Shown here: positions 8,773 through 17,258 of the stretch, piece by piece
Position numbering within the stretch: position 1 is the first letter of the stretch
How the letters are laid out: each line of letters begins with the position of its first letter
From: G963667675 sp965197565
GTDB taxonomy: Bacteria > Chloroflexota > Dehalococcoidia > Lucifugimonadales > UBA3495
Assembly (NCBI GenBank): GCA_965197565.1
Contig: CBDANK010000002.1
Location: forward strand, 682,001 to 746,000
Length of the DNA: 64,000 bases
Direction: 5' to 3'
The notes under the pieces: model-generated
The model's input: the letters and a program-made list of their open reading frames with translations, nothing else
Told to the model about the DNA's origin: nothing
Databases searched by the model: none
Program-made: the position numbers and the translations under genes

Positions 8773-8976
8773 TTGCGTTGCCGACGCTGCTTTTCCACGC
8801 GGTTGCTCAAGTTGGACAAGAAGTTGTCCAGAGATAATGATGTGTTCCGCTGCCAGGAATGCGGTTTCTTGTTTAGTCCCGCTGCTACCGACGCGATTGA
8901 TTCAACCGGCCCCGGCGCAAAGGGTGAACGTTCCCGGACGGTCGCGGTCCGTTCCGACCACCAAGACCGGGATTAA
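8773..8976 (+). CDS. Small zinc-ribbon protein upstream of terminase
   Basis: A 67-residue product starting at TTG 8773, chosen because a perfect AGGAGGTGATGG lies just upstream. It has two CxxC pairs, CRRC at residues 3-6 and CQEC near 27-30, which should form a zinc ribbon; the tail is disordered-looking and charged. Its stop is 6 bp before the terminase start, so the two are probably translated from one message. A small metal-binding partner ahead of a large terminase could act as a small-terminase or packaging accessory, but that is inference. Confidence 0.68.
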   Translation: MRCRRCFSTRLLKLDKKLSRDNDVFRCQECGFLFSPAATDAIDSTGPGAKGERSRTVAVRSDHQDRD

Positions 8977-8982
8977 CCAGCG

Positions 8983-10335
8983 ATGCCCGAATCCTCGGAT
9001 GCCGAGTACATTCCCCCTCTCGTTTTCGCCAGCGATGTGCTGGGGGTCAAGCTGTGGGATAAACAGCAAGAGGTATTGGCCGCATTGCCGGACCACCGGC
9101 GGGTCGCGGTCAAATCCGGGAACGGCTTGGGCAAAGGCTTCTCCGCCGCAGTGGCCGTTCTATGGTTCCTCCACTGCCACAACCCGGCCATAGTGCTTAG
9201 TACCGCTCCCACCTTCCGCCAAGTCCGGCACATCCTTTGGCGGCAAATCCGCCGGCTCTACCGGCCCGCCAAAGAAAAACTGGACGGCAAGATGCTGGAC
9301 ACCCGCTGGGAGTTGGCCGAGGACCGCTATGCGATGGGCCTATCCGCCGACTCGGCGGACGAATTCCAGGGGTTTCACAGCCCCAACATGTTTATCGTCG
9401 TGGACGAAGCCGAGGGTGTGAGCGATGAGATATACGAAGCCATTGACGCTGTAATGACCTCCGCCGAAACTCGCTTGTTGCTTATCGGCAACCCCACCAC
9501 CACCTCCGGGGCCTTCCGCCGGGCATTCTACGAGGAGCGGCGGCTCTACCACACCATAACCATCTCGGCCTTGGACAGCCCCAATGTGCAAGCGGGCAAG
9601 GTAAAGATCCACGGCCTTACCACCCCCCGGTGGGTCCAAGAAAGAAAAGACGCTTGGGGCGAAGAAAACCCCATTTACCGGGCGCGGGTCTTGGGAGAGT
9701 TTCCCGACCAAGCCGAAGATACTCTGATCAAGCTCTCCGACGTGGAGACGGCCGCACAACGGGCGTCCACCGGCAACGGCCCGAATGGCCCCGGCAAGGC
9801 TTATGACCAAGTGGTGTTGGCCGTGGACGTAGCTCGCTTCGGTTCCGACCGCAGCGTTATCCTGCGCCGCCGCGGAAACATCGTAGAAGATATTCAGATT
9901 TTCCACCAAATGGACACCATGCAGTTGGTGGGTTGGGTTAACGCAGCAATCAGGGAGTGCAGCCCGGCCGACGTATGCGTGGATGAGATCGGAGTTGGCG
10001 CGGGGGTTGTGGACCGCTTGCGTGAGGAGGGTCATCGCGTCAGGGGCATCAACGTCGCCAGAAGCGCTCATCAGAGCGGCCTGTTCACCAATCTCCGGGC
10101 CGAAGGCTATTGGCGGTTGCGCGACCTCTTTTCCACAGGGGAGATCAGCATTCCCCGCGACAACCAATTGATGGGCGAACTGGCCGCTATGCGTTACAGC
10201 TACGATAGCCAGGGCAGGGTCCAGATAGAGAGCAAAGACTCCATGCGGAAACGGGGCCTTCCCTCGCCGGACAAGGCTGACGCGTTGATGTTGGCTTTCT
10301 TGGAGTCGCCCGGTAGGACCAGATTATGGACCTGA
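8983..10335 (+). CDS. Phage terminase large subunit
   Basis: A 450-residue DNA-packaging motor of a tailed phage or phage-derived particle. The ATPase half has a Walker A-like loop SGNGLGKG (residues 45-52), an adaptor stretch STAPTFRQV and Walker B MFIVVDEAEG (Asp141-Glu142). The C-terminal RNase H-like nuclease has Asp282 in AVDVARFGSD, Asp334 in VCVDEIGVGAG and Asp430/Asp433 in SPDKADALMLAF. All key residues are present and the frame is intact at full family length. It follows the zinc-ribbon gene and precedes the portal gene, the normal packaging order. No capsid, protease or tail genes follow. Confidence 0.93.
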   Translation: MPESSDAEYIPPLVFASDVLGVKLWDKQQEVLAALPDHRRVAVKSGNGLGKGFSAAVAVLWFLHCHNPAIVLSTAPTFRQVRHILWRQIRRLYRPAKEKLDGKMLDTRWELAEDRYAMGLSADSADEFQGFHSPNMFIVVDEAEGVSDEIYEAIDAVMTSAETRLLLIGNPTTTSGAFRRAFYEERRLYHTITISALDSPNVQAGKVKIHGLTTPRWVQERKDAWGEENPIYRARVLGEFPDQAEDTLIKLSDVETAAQRASTGNGPNGPGKAYDQVVLAVDVARFGSDRSVILRRRGNIVEDIQIFHQMDTMQLVGWVNAAIRECSPADVCVDEIGVGAGVVDRLREEGHRVRGINVARSAHQSGLFTNLRAEGYWRLRDLFSTGEISIPRDNQLMGELAAMRYSYDSQGRVQIESKDSMRKRGLPSPDKADALMLAFLESPGRTRLWT

Positions 10336-10399
10336 GCCGCCGCCCGGACTCCAAGCTCCACTCTCCTACTTTTTGCGCCAGCCAAGAGACCGGACAGTA

Positions 10400-10422
10400 A
10401 AGTCACTGCCCGGCGGGCAGTG
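10400..10422 (+). other. Perfect hairpin between terminase and portal
   Basis: GTCACTGCCC and its complement flank a 3-base loop, forming a 10-bp stem. It is followed by three near-copies of GAGGATTA leading into the portal start at 10469. No T-run follows, so it may be an RNA processing or translational element and not a terminator. Confidence 0.5.
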
Positions 10423-10468
10423 ACGCCGGTTAACGAGGATTGATTGAGGATTAAACGAGGATTAAACA

Positions 10469-11833
10469 ATGAGAGTTAAACCTGTATTCTCCCAAGGGCT
10501 TCGGCCATCGCTGCTCAAAGCCTTGGAGACGTTGAAAACACCGCCGACCGCCATGTTTGACTCGGCCAAGTCTCTGAAGGACCGGCTGAGCCTCGCCCGG
10601 GCTGGACCTGCGGCGGTCCAACAACGGGCCAACCGGGCCTCCGGTGTGGACGTGGACTGGTTGCAAGAGGCCGCCGGCCCCGGCGCTGGCTGGAGCAGGA
10701 CCGAATACGGTGAATACTACGCCGCATCGGTTTCGGTTTACGCGGCAATCAAGCTCCGGTCGGAAGCCCTCAGCCGCCCCAAGCTCCTCATCCGCCGCCG
10801 GGCGGCCGATGGAACTCTGCTCCCCGTGGACCCGGACCATCCGGCCCAACTGTTGCTGGACCGGGTAAACCCTTGGTATACCCGGGGAGATTTGTGGCGG
10901 GCCACCGAGACTTATCTCAACTTATGGGGCTCGTCATTCTGGGCCCTGGAAAGGGATGAAAAGGGACAAAGGGAGATCTGGCCGCTCCGGCCGGACCGGG
11001 TTAGCGTGTTGCCCGACCGCCGGCAGTACATCCGGGGGTTTGTCTACCAGGGGCGCAACGGTCCGGTGGCCTACACCCCCGACGAGGTATTGTGGATGCG
11101 CTATTTCAATCCCTTGGAGGAGTACGCCGGTCTGTCTCCCATAGCTCCGGTGCGCCTTGCCGCCGACATGGGCAAGGACGGCCTGCGGTTTAACCGCAAC
11201 TTCTTCCGCAATTCGGCCCAGCCCGATTTCGTCCTGCTGACAAATGAGAGCATGACCGATAGTGAGGTTCAAGACTTTTACAACCGTTGGGAGGACCGTT
11301 ACCGGGGGCCGGCCAAGGCCCACCGTCCGGCCATCGCCAGCTTCGTCCGTGACATCAAGACCCTGGGCTTCAGCCAGCGGGAGATGGAGTTCATCCAAGG
11401 GTTGCGCTGGAGCTTGGAGGAGGTGAGCCGGACCTATGGCGTGCCCAAGCCCTTGCTGTCCGACCTGGAACGAGCCACTTTCTCCAATGTCAACGCCGCC
11501 GAGCGCATGTTTTGGCGCAACACCATACTCCCCGAGTTGCAGTTTTTTGAAGAGCGGTTGAACCGTATGCTCTTGCCGCGCTTGGGCTACCCGGACTTGG
11601 TGGTCGAGTTCGATGTAAGTCTCATCGAGGCCCTGCGCGAGGATGAAAACAGCCGGGTGAGCCGGGAAGCCCAACTGTTGGACCGGGGCGTCCTAACCAT
11701 CAACGAGGTGCGCCGCACCCGCAACCTGCCGGACGTGCCTTGGGGCGACACTTGGGCCAAAGCGCCTGGGTCTGCGCCAAAGCCTCCGGCGGCCAGCGCG
11801 CCGGCTTCCAACCGGCGAACGGCCAAGAACTGA
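10469..11833 (+). CDS. Phage portal protein (HK97-type)
   Basis: A 454-residue portal subunit, the ring at the capsid vertex through which DNA enters. The features of the family are present: SVSVYAAIKLRSEALSRPKLLIRRR near residues 88-112, LLLDRVNPWYTRGDLWRATETYLNLWGSSFW, a DRVSVLPDRR stretch and YTPDEVLWMRYFNPLEEYAGLSPI. The stem and C-terminal part follow, with LSDLERATFSNVNAAERMFWRNTILPEL. The frame is complete, with a Pro/Ala-rich tail. It starts at ATG 10469 after a 133-bp gap from terminase. No major capsid or maturation protease gene follows, so this is an orphan packaging pair. Confidence 0.92.
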   Translation: MRVKPVFSQGLRPSLLKALETLKTPPTAMFDSAKSLKDRLSLARAGPAAVQQRANRASGVDVDWLQEAAGPGAGWSRTEYGEYYAASVSVYAAIKLRSEALSRPKLLIRRRAADGTLLPVDPDHPAQLLLDRVNPWYTRGDLWRATETYLNLWGSSFWALERDEKGQREIWPLRPDRVSVLPDRRQYIRGFVYQGRNGPVAYTPDEVLWMRYFNPLEEYAGLSPIAPVRLAADMGKDGLRFNRNFFRNSAQPDFVLLTNESMTDSEVQDFYNRWEDRYRGPAKAHRPAIASFVRDIKTLGFSQREMEFIQGLRWSLEEVSRTYGVPKPLLSDLERATFSNVNAAERMFWRNTILPELQFFEERLNRMLLPRLGYPDLVVEFDVSLIEALREDENSRVSREAQLLDRGVLTINEVRRTRNLPDVPWGDTWAKAPGSAPKPPAASAPASNRRTAKN

Positions 11834-12041
11834 CGGGACCCGGAAGGTCTCTTGCGCTCCTGATGCCTGTTCAATCCGCGTAGATGAGAGGGGATGTGGC
11901 AGGGTCTTCGGTTGTTCGTCTGAACTATGATTTCTCTGATTCCGGGATTTACATGATTGGAAAGTCCTGCGAATCCTTTAATCCGATGAATCCCGGTTCA
12001 GACAATTGCGCCAAGAACCGAAAAACCCCGGGATATGTGGC

Positions 12042-12127
12042 AGGGCTATCGCACTAGAAACAACCCATCCGTCACTCCGGCTTTCGCCGGAGTGACGAGA
12101 GCGATTCAGTCCAAATGCGATAGCCCT
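12042..12127 (+). repeat. MITE-C copy 1 with 12-bp inverted ends
   Basis: An 86-bp element bounded by AGGGCTATCGCA and its complement TGCGATAGCCCT. The centre is a strong hairpin, GTCACTCCGG-CTTTCG-CCGGAGTGAC. The 11-mer GGGATATGTGG occurs on both sides (ending at 12040 and starting at 12128), which could be a target duplication. A longer relative is at 51373-51598. The rest of the gap from 11834 to 12430 holds MITE-B and no recognisable gene. Confidence 0.65.
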
Positions 12128-12268
12128 GGGATATGTGGGCCATGAAGTTGACGAAGGGAACAGCGGATGATTCAATGAGACTAGGAACAATGGCCTACAA
12201 GAAGCTTGTCGGCGTAGACGCCCCCAGCCCCGCTCAGTTATGGGCCTGGTCAACCCAATAGCTCAAGA

Positions 12269-12393
12269 GTAACTGTTCAGAGTTGGTAAGCGCACTGACC
12301 GGGAACCGCGTTGATAAGCGCACTGACAGGGAACCGCTCATCCTGAGCGCAGCGGAGTCGAAGGACCGGTTCCCCTCAAATCTGAACAGTTAC
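12269..12393 (+). repeat. MITE-B copy 1 with 13-bp inverted ends
   Basis: A 125-bp element with perfect terminal repeats GTAACTGTTCAGA and TCTGAACAGTTAC. Inside is a short tandem, GCGCACTGAC[C/A]GGGAACCGC twice, then TCATCCTGAGCGCAGCGGAGTCGAAGG. A second copy in reverse orientation is at 40807-40908. It lies directly upstream of tRNA-Val. Confidence 0.7.
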
Positions 12394-12430
12394 GCCCAAG
12401 ACTGTTTCGGTTCTTTCAGGCTAAAGCCAG

Positions 12431-12507
12431 GGGCGGTTAGCTCAGTTGGTTAGAGCGCCTGCTTTACACGCAGGAGGCCGCAGGTTCGAGTCCTGCACTG
12501 CCCACCA
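12431..12507 (+). tRNA. tRNA-Val (anticodon TAC)
   Basis: A complete cloverleaf can be drawn. Acceptor GGGCGGT pairs with ACTGCCC (one G-U). The D-arm is GCTCAGTTGGTTAGAGC, the anticodon stem CCTGC/GCAGG encloses loop TTTACAC, and the T-arm is GCAGGTTCGAGTCCTGC. The anticodon is TAC. The discriminator is A and the CCA end is encoded. Its 3' end is part of a 44-bp direct repeat repeated at 15789. Confidence 0.96.
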
Positions 12508-12543
12508 AACTACACAAAATCAAGAACCTTCGCGTTGAGGTTC
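12500..12543 (+). repeat. Direct repeat at tRNA-Val 3' end, candidate attachment site
   Basis: A 44-bp sequence that starts in the last bases of tRNA-Val (GCCCACCAA) and continues CTACACAAAATCAAGA and CCTTCGCG. It recurs in the same orientation at 15789-15832 with 40 of 44 bases identical; similarity continues to GCTGTAGA after one indel. A direct repeat that begins inside a tRNA 3' end and bounds a short gene block is the pattern left by tRNA-targeted integration. No integrase gene is present between the copies. Confidence 0.65.
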
Positions 12544-12642
12544 AGGCTGGGCTGTAGATAGAATGAGACCAAGCGGTGAGAATGGGGGAAGACATCGTTG
12601 GAGACGTATAGATAAGGGGATAACTTTTGACTAAGGTCGGGG

Positions 12643-14619
12643 TTGAATGACAGTGTCCAAGGCCCACCAGTGTGTATTTCGCTCCCCCGACTTGAGAGGT
12701 ATGACATGGGCATCGACGCGCTGACGCACCGAGACGACGGTTCCAAAGTCACGGTCCCCATTTCCCACGACGACTGGCGGCAGTGGGTAAGCGCAGGACG
12801 GACCCGGAACTGGATGCTGGACGACCCGCTCATAGACTGGCTCCAACTGTACGGTAAAAACCGGGACTATATACCAAAGCAGGAACTGGCCGACTACGAC
12901 AAGGACCTTGACTTCCTTCCATTTATTTTCGATCGGGGCAGAGAATTTGAGGCTGGCATACTCCGGCTGTTTAGAGAACAGTATGAGGTAACCACAGTCG
13001 CCTATGACTATCGGGAAATTAGCAGGCTGGATAAGGCTGAAGAGACCTTTGACACGATGATGCGGGGTGAACCCATCATCTAGCAAGCTGTGCTATGGGA
13101 CGCCCATAATATGAACTACGGCTCGCCCGATTTCCTAGTGCGAAGCGATGTCCTGCACTATCTGTTCCCGGAGTCCATTTCGGAGCAAGAAGCGGCAACA
13201 TCCGCGCCCGACTTGGGAGGCAATGGCTGGCACTACCGTGTGGTGGACACCAAGTTTACGACGCTGCACCTGAACGCCAGCGGCACCGAGCTTGCCAACG
13301 ATGGCAGCGGGCCAGCTTATAAAGCACAGTTGTATATCTACAATCGGATGTTGGGTCGTCTGCAGGGTTTCGAGCCATCCAAATCGTATCTGTTGGGGCG
13401 TGGCTGGCAGAGGAAGCAAAAGGGAGACACTTATCGTGGCACCAACGCTTTGGACCAATTGGGGCCAGTTCCGCAGAATGGAACTGTCAGCAACAAAGTC
13501 CCCATAGCAGCCACCGTGGAGGAGGCCCTTCACTGGGTGCGACGGGTTCGCACCCAGGGCAAAGACTGGCAGCTTCTGCCGAAGCCGTCAGTGGCTGAGC
13601 TTTATCCCAATATGAGCAATGCCGACGACGGCGATATGATGTTAGAAAGCAGACCCGTCGAACTGGAACCCGGCGTCGAGGAAGATGAGCCGACTAGCCA
13701 GTGGGTCGGCGTTAAGAAGTGGTTGGCTTACGAGTTGAAAGAGTTGACTCAGCTATGGTATGTCGGAGTCGGTAGGCGTGAACAAGCGCACCAGGCTGGA
13801 ATCTTCCGCTGGGACCACCCCGGCCTGACGACGGATGTAGTAGGCGTTCGTGGGCCTAAGATAGCGCCTACTCTCGGTCGGCTGTTGGCAGTCAACACCG
13901 ATGACGGCCCACCGGTTCGCCCTCTGCGAATTGAGAAGACTAGGGACGAATGGCACGCGACGCCCGATGTCGAATTCTACGTGGACTTCGAGTTTTGCAG
14001 CGACCTGAACGATGACTTCTCCAAACTGCCGGAGAAGGGCGGACAGCCACTTATCTTTATGATTGGCTGCGGCTACGTGGAACAAGCGGAGTGGCAGTTC
14101 AAGTCGCTGGTCACTAATAACCTGTCGGAAGAGGAAGAAATCCGAATAATCCGAGAATGGGTTGATTATATGTCTGCCGTTCGCAACCGGCTTGACCCGA
14201 CTAATGACAAGCCTCGGATTTTTCACTGGTCCCACGCTGAACAAACCGCACTAGAAAAGGCTTACAATTCGGCTAGGCAAAGACACAAAGATTACGCCGA
14301 CTGGCCCGAACTGAGCTGGTACGATTTCCTTCAGAACGTGATGCAGGAGGAGCCGGTGGTGGTGAGAGGAGCGCTTAGTTTCGGATTGAAGGCGGTTGCC
14401 AACGCTATGCACTCGCACGGACTGATTGAAACCCACTGGGCCGATAGTCCCATTGACGGTCTAGGGGCAATGGTGGGCGCATGGCGCTGCGACGAAGAGG
14501 CGCGGAAGCAAGGTGTGCCGATGACCAGGTTACCGCTAATGGATGAGATCGTCCGTTACAACGAAGTTGATTGCAAGGTGATGATGGAAATTGTTCGCTA
14601 TCTGCGGGGGAACCATTAG
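12643..14619 (+). pseudogene. RecB-like/RNase H-like nuclease (TM0106-type) split by in-frame TAG
   Basis: One reading frame encodes about 659 residues, interrupted once by TAG at 13081-13083 (codon 147). Part one has FIFDRGREFEAGILRLF. Part two begins QAVLWDAHN and carries a PD-(D/E)xK nuclease core: Asp162 in YGSPDFLV, Asp201-x-Lys203 in VVDTK and the QxxxY signature YKAQLYIY. The C-terminal half is an RNase H-like 3'-5' exonuclease fold with VEFYVDFEF, IFHWSHAEQTALEKA and YNEVDCKVMMEIVRYL. Proteins of this build are RecB-like nucleases thought to act in DNA repair or defence. The start is TTG 12643 or ATG 12706. The second part could restart at GTG 13090, but would lack the N-terminal helices. 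It lies in the tRNA-bounded island. Confidence 0.72.
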
Positions 14620-14824
14620 CGGCAATCTCAGGCTCCCAGGGGCCGCCGGCTGATGAGTGCATCCTCGAACCCGACGTTCCGGCTCACTGACCGCATCCGA
14701 ACCCGGCAGAACGCGGTGGTCCTGTCGGGTCCGGCTGCGAGTCTATAGGCTGACCTCCCACCGGAAGGTTCACAGTACAGTCTCCGTAGGCCCACCTTTT
14801 CCAGCCTGCGTGTACTGTAGGCAG

Positions 14825-14876
14825 CAACAGGGCGGGGGAGGCCGGTTTCCCCGGCCGCCTCCGAAACCCTGTTGCC
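14825..14876. terminator. Long inverted repeat between convergent genes
   Basis: GCAACAGGG pairs with CCCTGTTGC, enclosing an inner stem GGAGGCCGG/CCGGCCGCCTCC. It sits between the nuclease (plus) and the amidohydrolase (minus), whose stops face each other. No clear T-run is present, so termination is a guess from position and structure. The rest of 14620-14879 shows no gene. Confidence 0.45.
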
Positions 14877-14879
14877 AAT

Positions 14880-15737
14880 CTACTCGCCCATGCCAGAGGA
14901 CCAGTTGTAAATCTTCGCCAGCGTCCCGCCCATGAGCGCGGAACGCTCTGAATCGGAAAGCCGGTCGGTAACCCGGAATGCCTCAACGCCTTGCTCGTAG
15001 GTCAACAGCTTCACTGCCCGGGTCCAGTCGGTGCCCCACATGCATCGATCAAAGCCGAACGCGTCGAATACCTTGCTCAGAGGCTCCCAGATGTCCGGGT
15101 ACGGGAATGGCTGATGGGAAAGGGTGCAGGCCCCGGAAATCTTGATGGCTACGTTGTCATATTCTGCCAGCGAAAGTACGTTGTCCAGATCGGCAAAGGG
15201 TTCCGGCGGCGCCGGCGGCTCGAAAGGCTGGACCAGACCCACATGATCGATTACCACCTGGGTGTCCGGATGGCGGCGGGCTAACTCGCGCAAAAGGGGC
15301 AGCTTGCCCGAAGACATAACATTCACCGGAACGCCGGCTTGGGCGCCGGCAGCGAGTATGCGATTGAGACCCGGGTCGTCCGCTTCGAAGGGTTGGGCCG
15401 TAAGCATGACGCGGGCTCCGACCACGCCCGGCGTCCCGGTCCACTCAGCCATCTCGTCAGCGACCGTTTCCGACTGCGGATCGAACGGCCTGATCAAGCC
15501 GAACCGGCCCGGATGTTTCGCGTATACCTCAAGCGCGTAGCTGGCGTCGTAGCGATACAGAGAGAACGGCGAAATCAGCAAAGCCCCGTCGACGCCGACT
15601 GCGTCCATCGCCGCCACCATATCGTCGCCAGTGACCTCGTCAGGGCCGGTCAAGAATCCGCTCCAAGGACGTTCCGGACGGTTTCGCTCGTAGGCGTGTA
15701 CTTGACAGTCAATAGTGGGAGTTCGAGTCGCCATCAT
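14880..15737 (-). CDS. Amidohydrolase family (TIM-barrel metal-dependent hydrolase)
   Basis: A 285-residue TIM-barrel hydrolase of the amidohydrolase-2 group (COG3618-like), which hydrolyses lactones or amides or decarboxylates ring acids. The first metal motif reads DCQVHAYERN, so the usual first His of HxH is Gln. The rest is typical: GVDGALLISPFSLY, FGLIRPFDP, GVVGARVML, VVIDHVGLVQP and the closing Asp loop CMWGTDW. It is in the island next to tRNA-Val, convergent with the split nuclease. It is distinct from the five longer paralogues at 51.7-62.3 kb, being closer to 2-pyrone-4,6-dicarboxylate lactonase-like proteins. Substrate unknown. Confidence 0.85.
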   Translation of the reverse strand: MMATRTPTIDCQVHAYERNRPERPWSGFLTGPDEVTGDDMVAAMDAVGVDGALLISPFSLYRYDASYALEVYAKHPGRFGLIRPFDPQSETVADEMAEWTGTPGVVGARVMLTAQPFEADDPGLNRILAAGAQAGVPVNVMSSGKLPLLRELARRHPDTQVVIDHVGLVQPFEPPAPPEPFADLDNVLSLAEYDNVAIKISGACTLSHQPFPYPDIWEPLSKVFDAFGFDRCMWGTDWTRAVKLLTYEQGVEAFRVTDRLSDSERSALMGGTLAKIYNWSSGMGE

Positions 15738-15788
15738 CTTTCTCCTTGTTATTCATAGATGCCGGGTTGGCGTGTGAGGTCCCGCTTG

Positions 15789-15832
15789 GCCCTCCAAGCT
15801 ACACAAAATCAAGAGCCTTCGCGCTGAGGTTC
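15789..15832 (+). repeat. Second copy of the tRNA-Val 3' direct repeat
   Basis: This matches 12500-12543 at 40 of 44 positions, including the GCCC-CCAA residue of the tRNA 3' end, and lies 52 bp upstream of the amidohydrolase start. It marks the right edge of the 3.3-kb island and would be the second attachment-site remnant if the island arrived by integration. Confidence 0.63.
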
Positions 15833-15888
15833 GTTCTAGTGCTGTAGACCAAGGGCTCCACCCGTCAACGTTGGCCCGCCCTAGCCGT

Positions 15889-16578
15889 TTATCGCAAACT
15901 CTTCCACTCTTCCCGTGAGGCTTCGACCTTATCGAACCCGCCGTGTTGCCTCACGTCTTCATAGGTCGAGGTCTTGGTGCTTTCCCCGATGGTCACGGTG
16001 GAGAGCACATACCTTGCCGGTGACTGAAAGTCGGTTTGGTGAGCAAACTCATGCTGCATGGAAATGATCTTATCGCTGGGTATATGGCGCACCTGACTAA
16101 ACGTAACGATTTCATCCCCGAGCGTATCCTGGGTCCCATAGCAGGAGTAGGTCAGAACCAACGGCGTACCTGCCCCGCCAAGCCGCTTGTCCTCGCACTC
16201 AAACTCCAGGTAAGGATGCACGTCCTTATCCTCATACCACCACTTGATTACCCGCACCATTACATCCGGCTCAACCGGTTCGCTCCAATCAATGGCAAGC
16301 GGCGAGTTAGCGTACTCCCAATCGTACAACTTGAGCGCCCGAATGAGCTCCGCCGCTACTTCTTCTTCGGTCTCCGGATAGGTTTGCAACATTGGCGTTG
16401 CTTCGGGCTCAGGCACAGCGGGCTTACTGCTAACGGTCTCCTCCTGCGGCGACAGAGTTGCTTTGGACTCCGGCGTGACCGTCGCACCGGCGCACCCCAT
16501 AGCAACCAATCCCACAATGACCAACGCAATGACAATCAACTTATCCTTCCTCAACCTATAGTCCCGAATACCGCCCAT
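15889..16578 (-). CDS. Predicted lipoprotein, unknown function
   Basis: A 229-residue protein with a basic N-terminus, a hydrophobic stretch (KLIVIALVIVGLVAMG) and a lipobox ending at Cys29 (VAMGC), so it should be exported and lipid-anchored. A Pro/Glu/Ser/Thr-rich linker follows (residues 30-65), then a globular domain with WEYANSPLAIDW, VIKWWYEDKDVHPYLEFECEDK and VLTYSCYG; two Cys there may pair. I recognise no family. It is a single gene with a repeat-rich gap upstream. Confidence 0.72.
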   Translation of the reverse strand: MGGIRDYRLRKDKLIVIALVIVGLVAMGCAGATVTPESKATLSPQEETVSSKPAVPEPEATPMLQTYPETEEEVAAELIRALKLYDWEYANSPLAIDWSEPVEPDVMVRVIKWWYEDKDVHPYLEFECEDKRLGGAGTPLVLTYSCYGTQDTLGDEIVTFSQVRHIPSDKIISMQHEFAHQTDFQSPARYVLSTVTIGESTKTSTYEDVRQHGGFDKVEASREEWKSLR

Positions 16579-16670
16579 GTTTCTTACTCCCTCCTGGGAT
16601 CTATCATACTCCTGTCCGGCGGCGCGTGGTGAGGACGAGCGTTCCGCGAGGGTTCCGGACAGGGCACTTT

Positions 16671-16819
16671 AATTCTCCCTCTAAGAGAGTTGGGGTGAGG
16701 GGGAGGTTCTTCGCATTAGTAAAGGTTTCCTGCGCGAGTACGGACGCCCTCACTCCCTGCCTTCGCAGGCGCAGGCTCCAACCCTCTCCCCAGAGGGAGA
16801 GGGAATTTTTCGACAATTA
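16671..16819. repeat. Palindromic intergenic repeat (CCCTCTCCCC type)
   Basis: The block runs from ATTCTCCCTCTAAGAGAG to CAGAGGGAGAGGGAAT; the two ends are inverted copies and there is an inner GTTGGGGTGAGGG versus CCAACCCTCTCCCC pairing. It is non-coding. The gap 16579-17258 is filled by this block and the next repeat; no gene is seen in it. Confidence 0.6.
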
Positions 16820-16837
16820 AAGGCCCTGCAGTTTGGG

Positions 16838-17161
16838 CAGGGTCTTTAATTGTCACACTGCGCCACTCTTCAATGTCACCCCGAGCAGAGCGAGGGGTCT
16901 AAAATCCTTGACTGCATTCTCTTTCTTCGGTACTCGGACCAAGTTCTTGCCGAAGCTTCTTAGGGCCTGTTGAGACTAATAGCTGAGGACCGGGCAACCA
17001 CAAGGGTTGCCCCTACGAAATCCCGTAGCACGCCGGTTGTGGAGGCGCTCTTTGCGGGAGGCTGGACTACCAATCCCTATCTAGGAAATTGGTAGTGTCA
17101 ACAGGCCCTAGATTCTTCGCCTACGGCTCAGAATGACATTTACGAGAATGAAAAGGCCCTG
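16838..17161 (-). repeat. Family-A repeat with MITE-A inserted
   Basis: The ends are CAGGGTCTTTAATTGTCA and AATGAAAAGGCCCTG. The core is the family-A phrase TTCTTCGCCTACGGCTCAGAATGACA, in the opposite orientation to the 2.9-kb copy. At the TA that follows GCTTCT, the 150-bp MITE-A is inserted. This is the same position and the same orientation relative to the core as in the 2.9-4.76 kb composite. Confidence 0.75.
16961..17110 (-). mobile_element. MITE-A copy 2, 150 bp
   Basis: Inverted copy of the element at 4481-4630, equal in length and nearly identical. One terminal repeat has a mismatch (GAGACTA instead of GACACTA). TA is present at both borders. Confidence 0.84.
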
Positions 17162-17258
17162 GCAGTTTGGGGTCAGGTCCTTGACACGCTGGCTGAGAGG
17201 CCATGTTAAAGTCGGTTTGCCGGGCTGACGCTGCGGCGGCGGTGGATTAATCGGGTAT

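Noticed and set aside
10423..10468. GAGGATTA triple repeat before the portal start as an operator
   Set aside because: The copies are short and imperfect and overlap the ribosome-binding region; they are more simply explained as local slippage.
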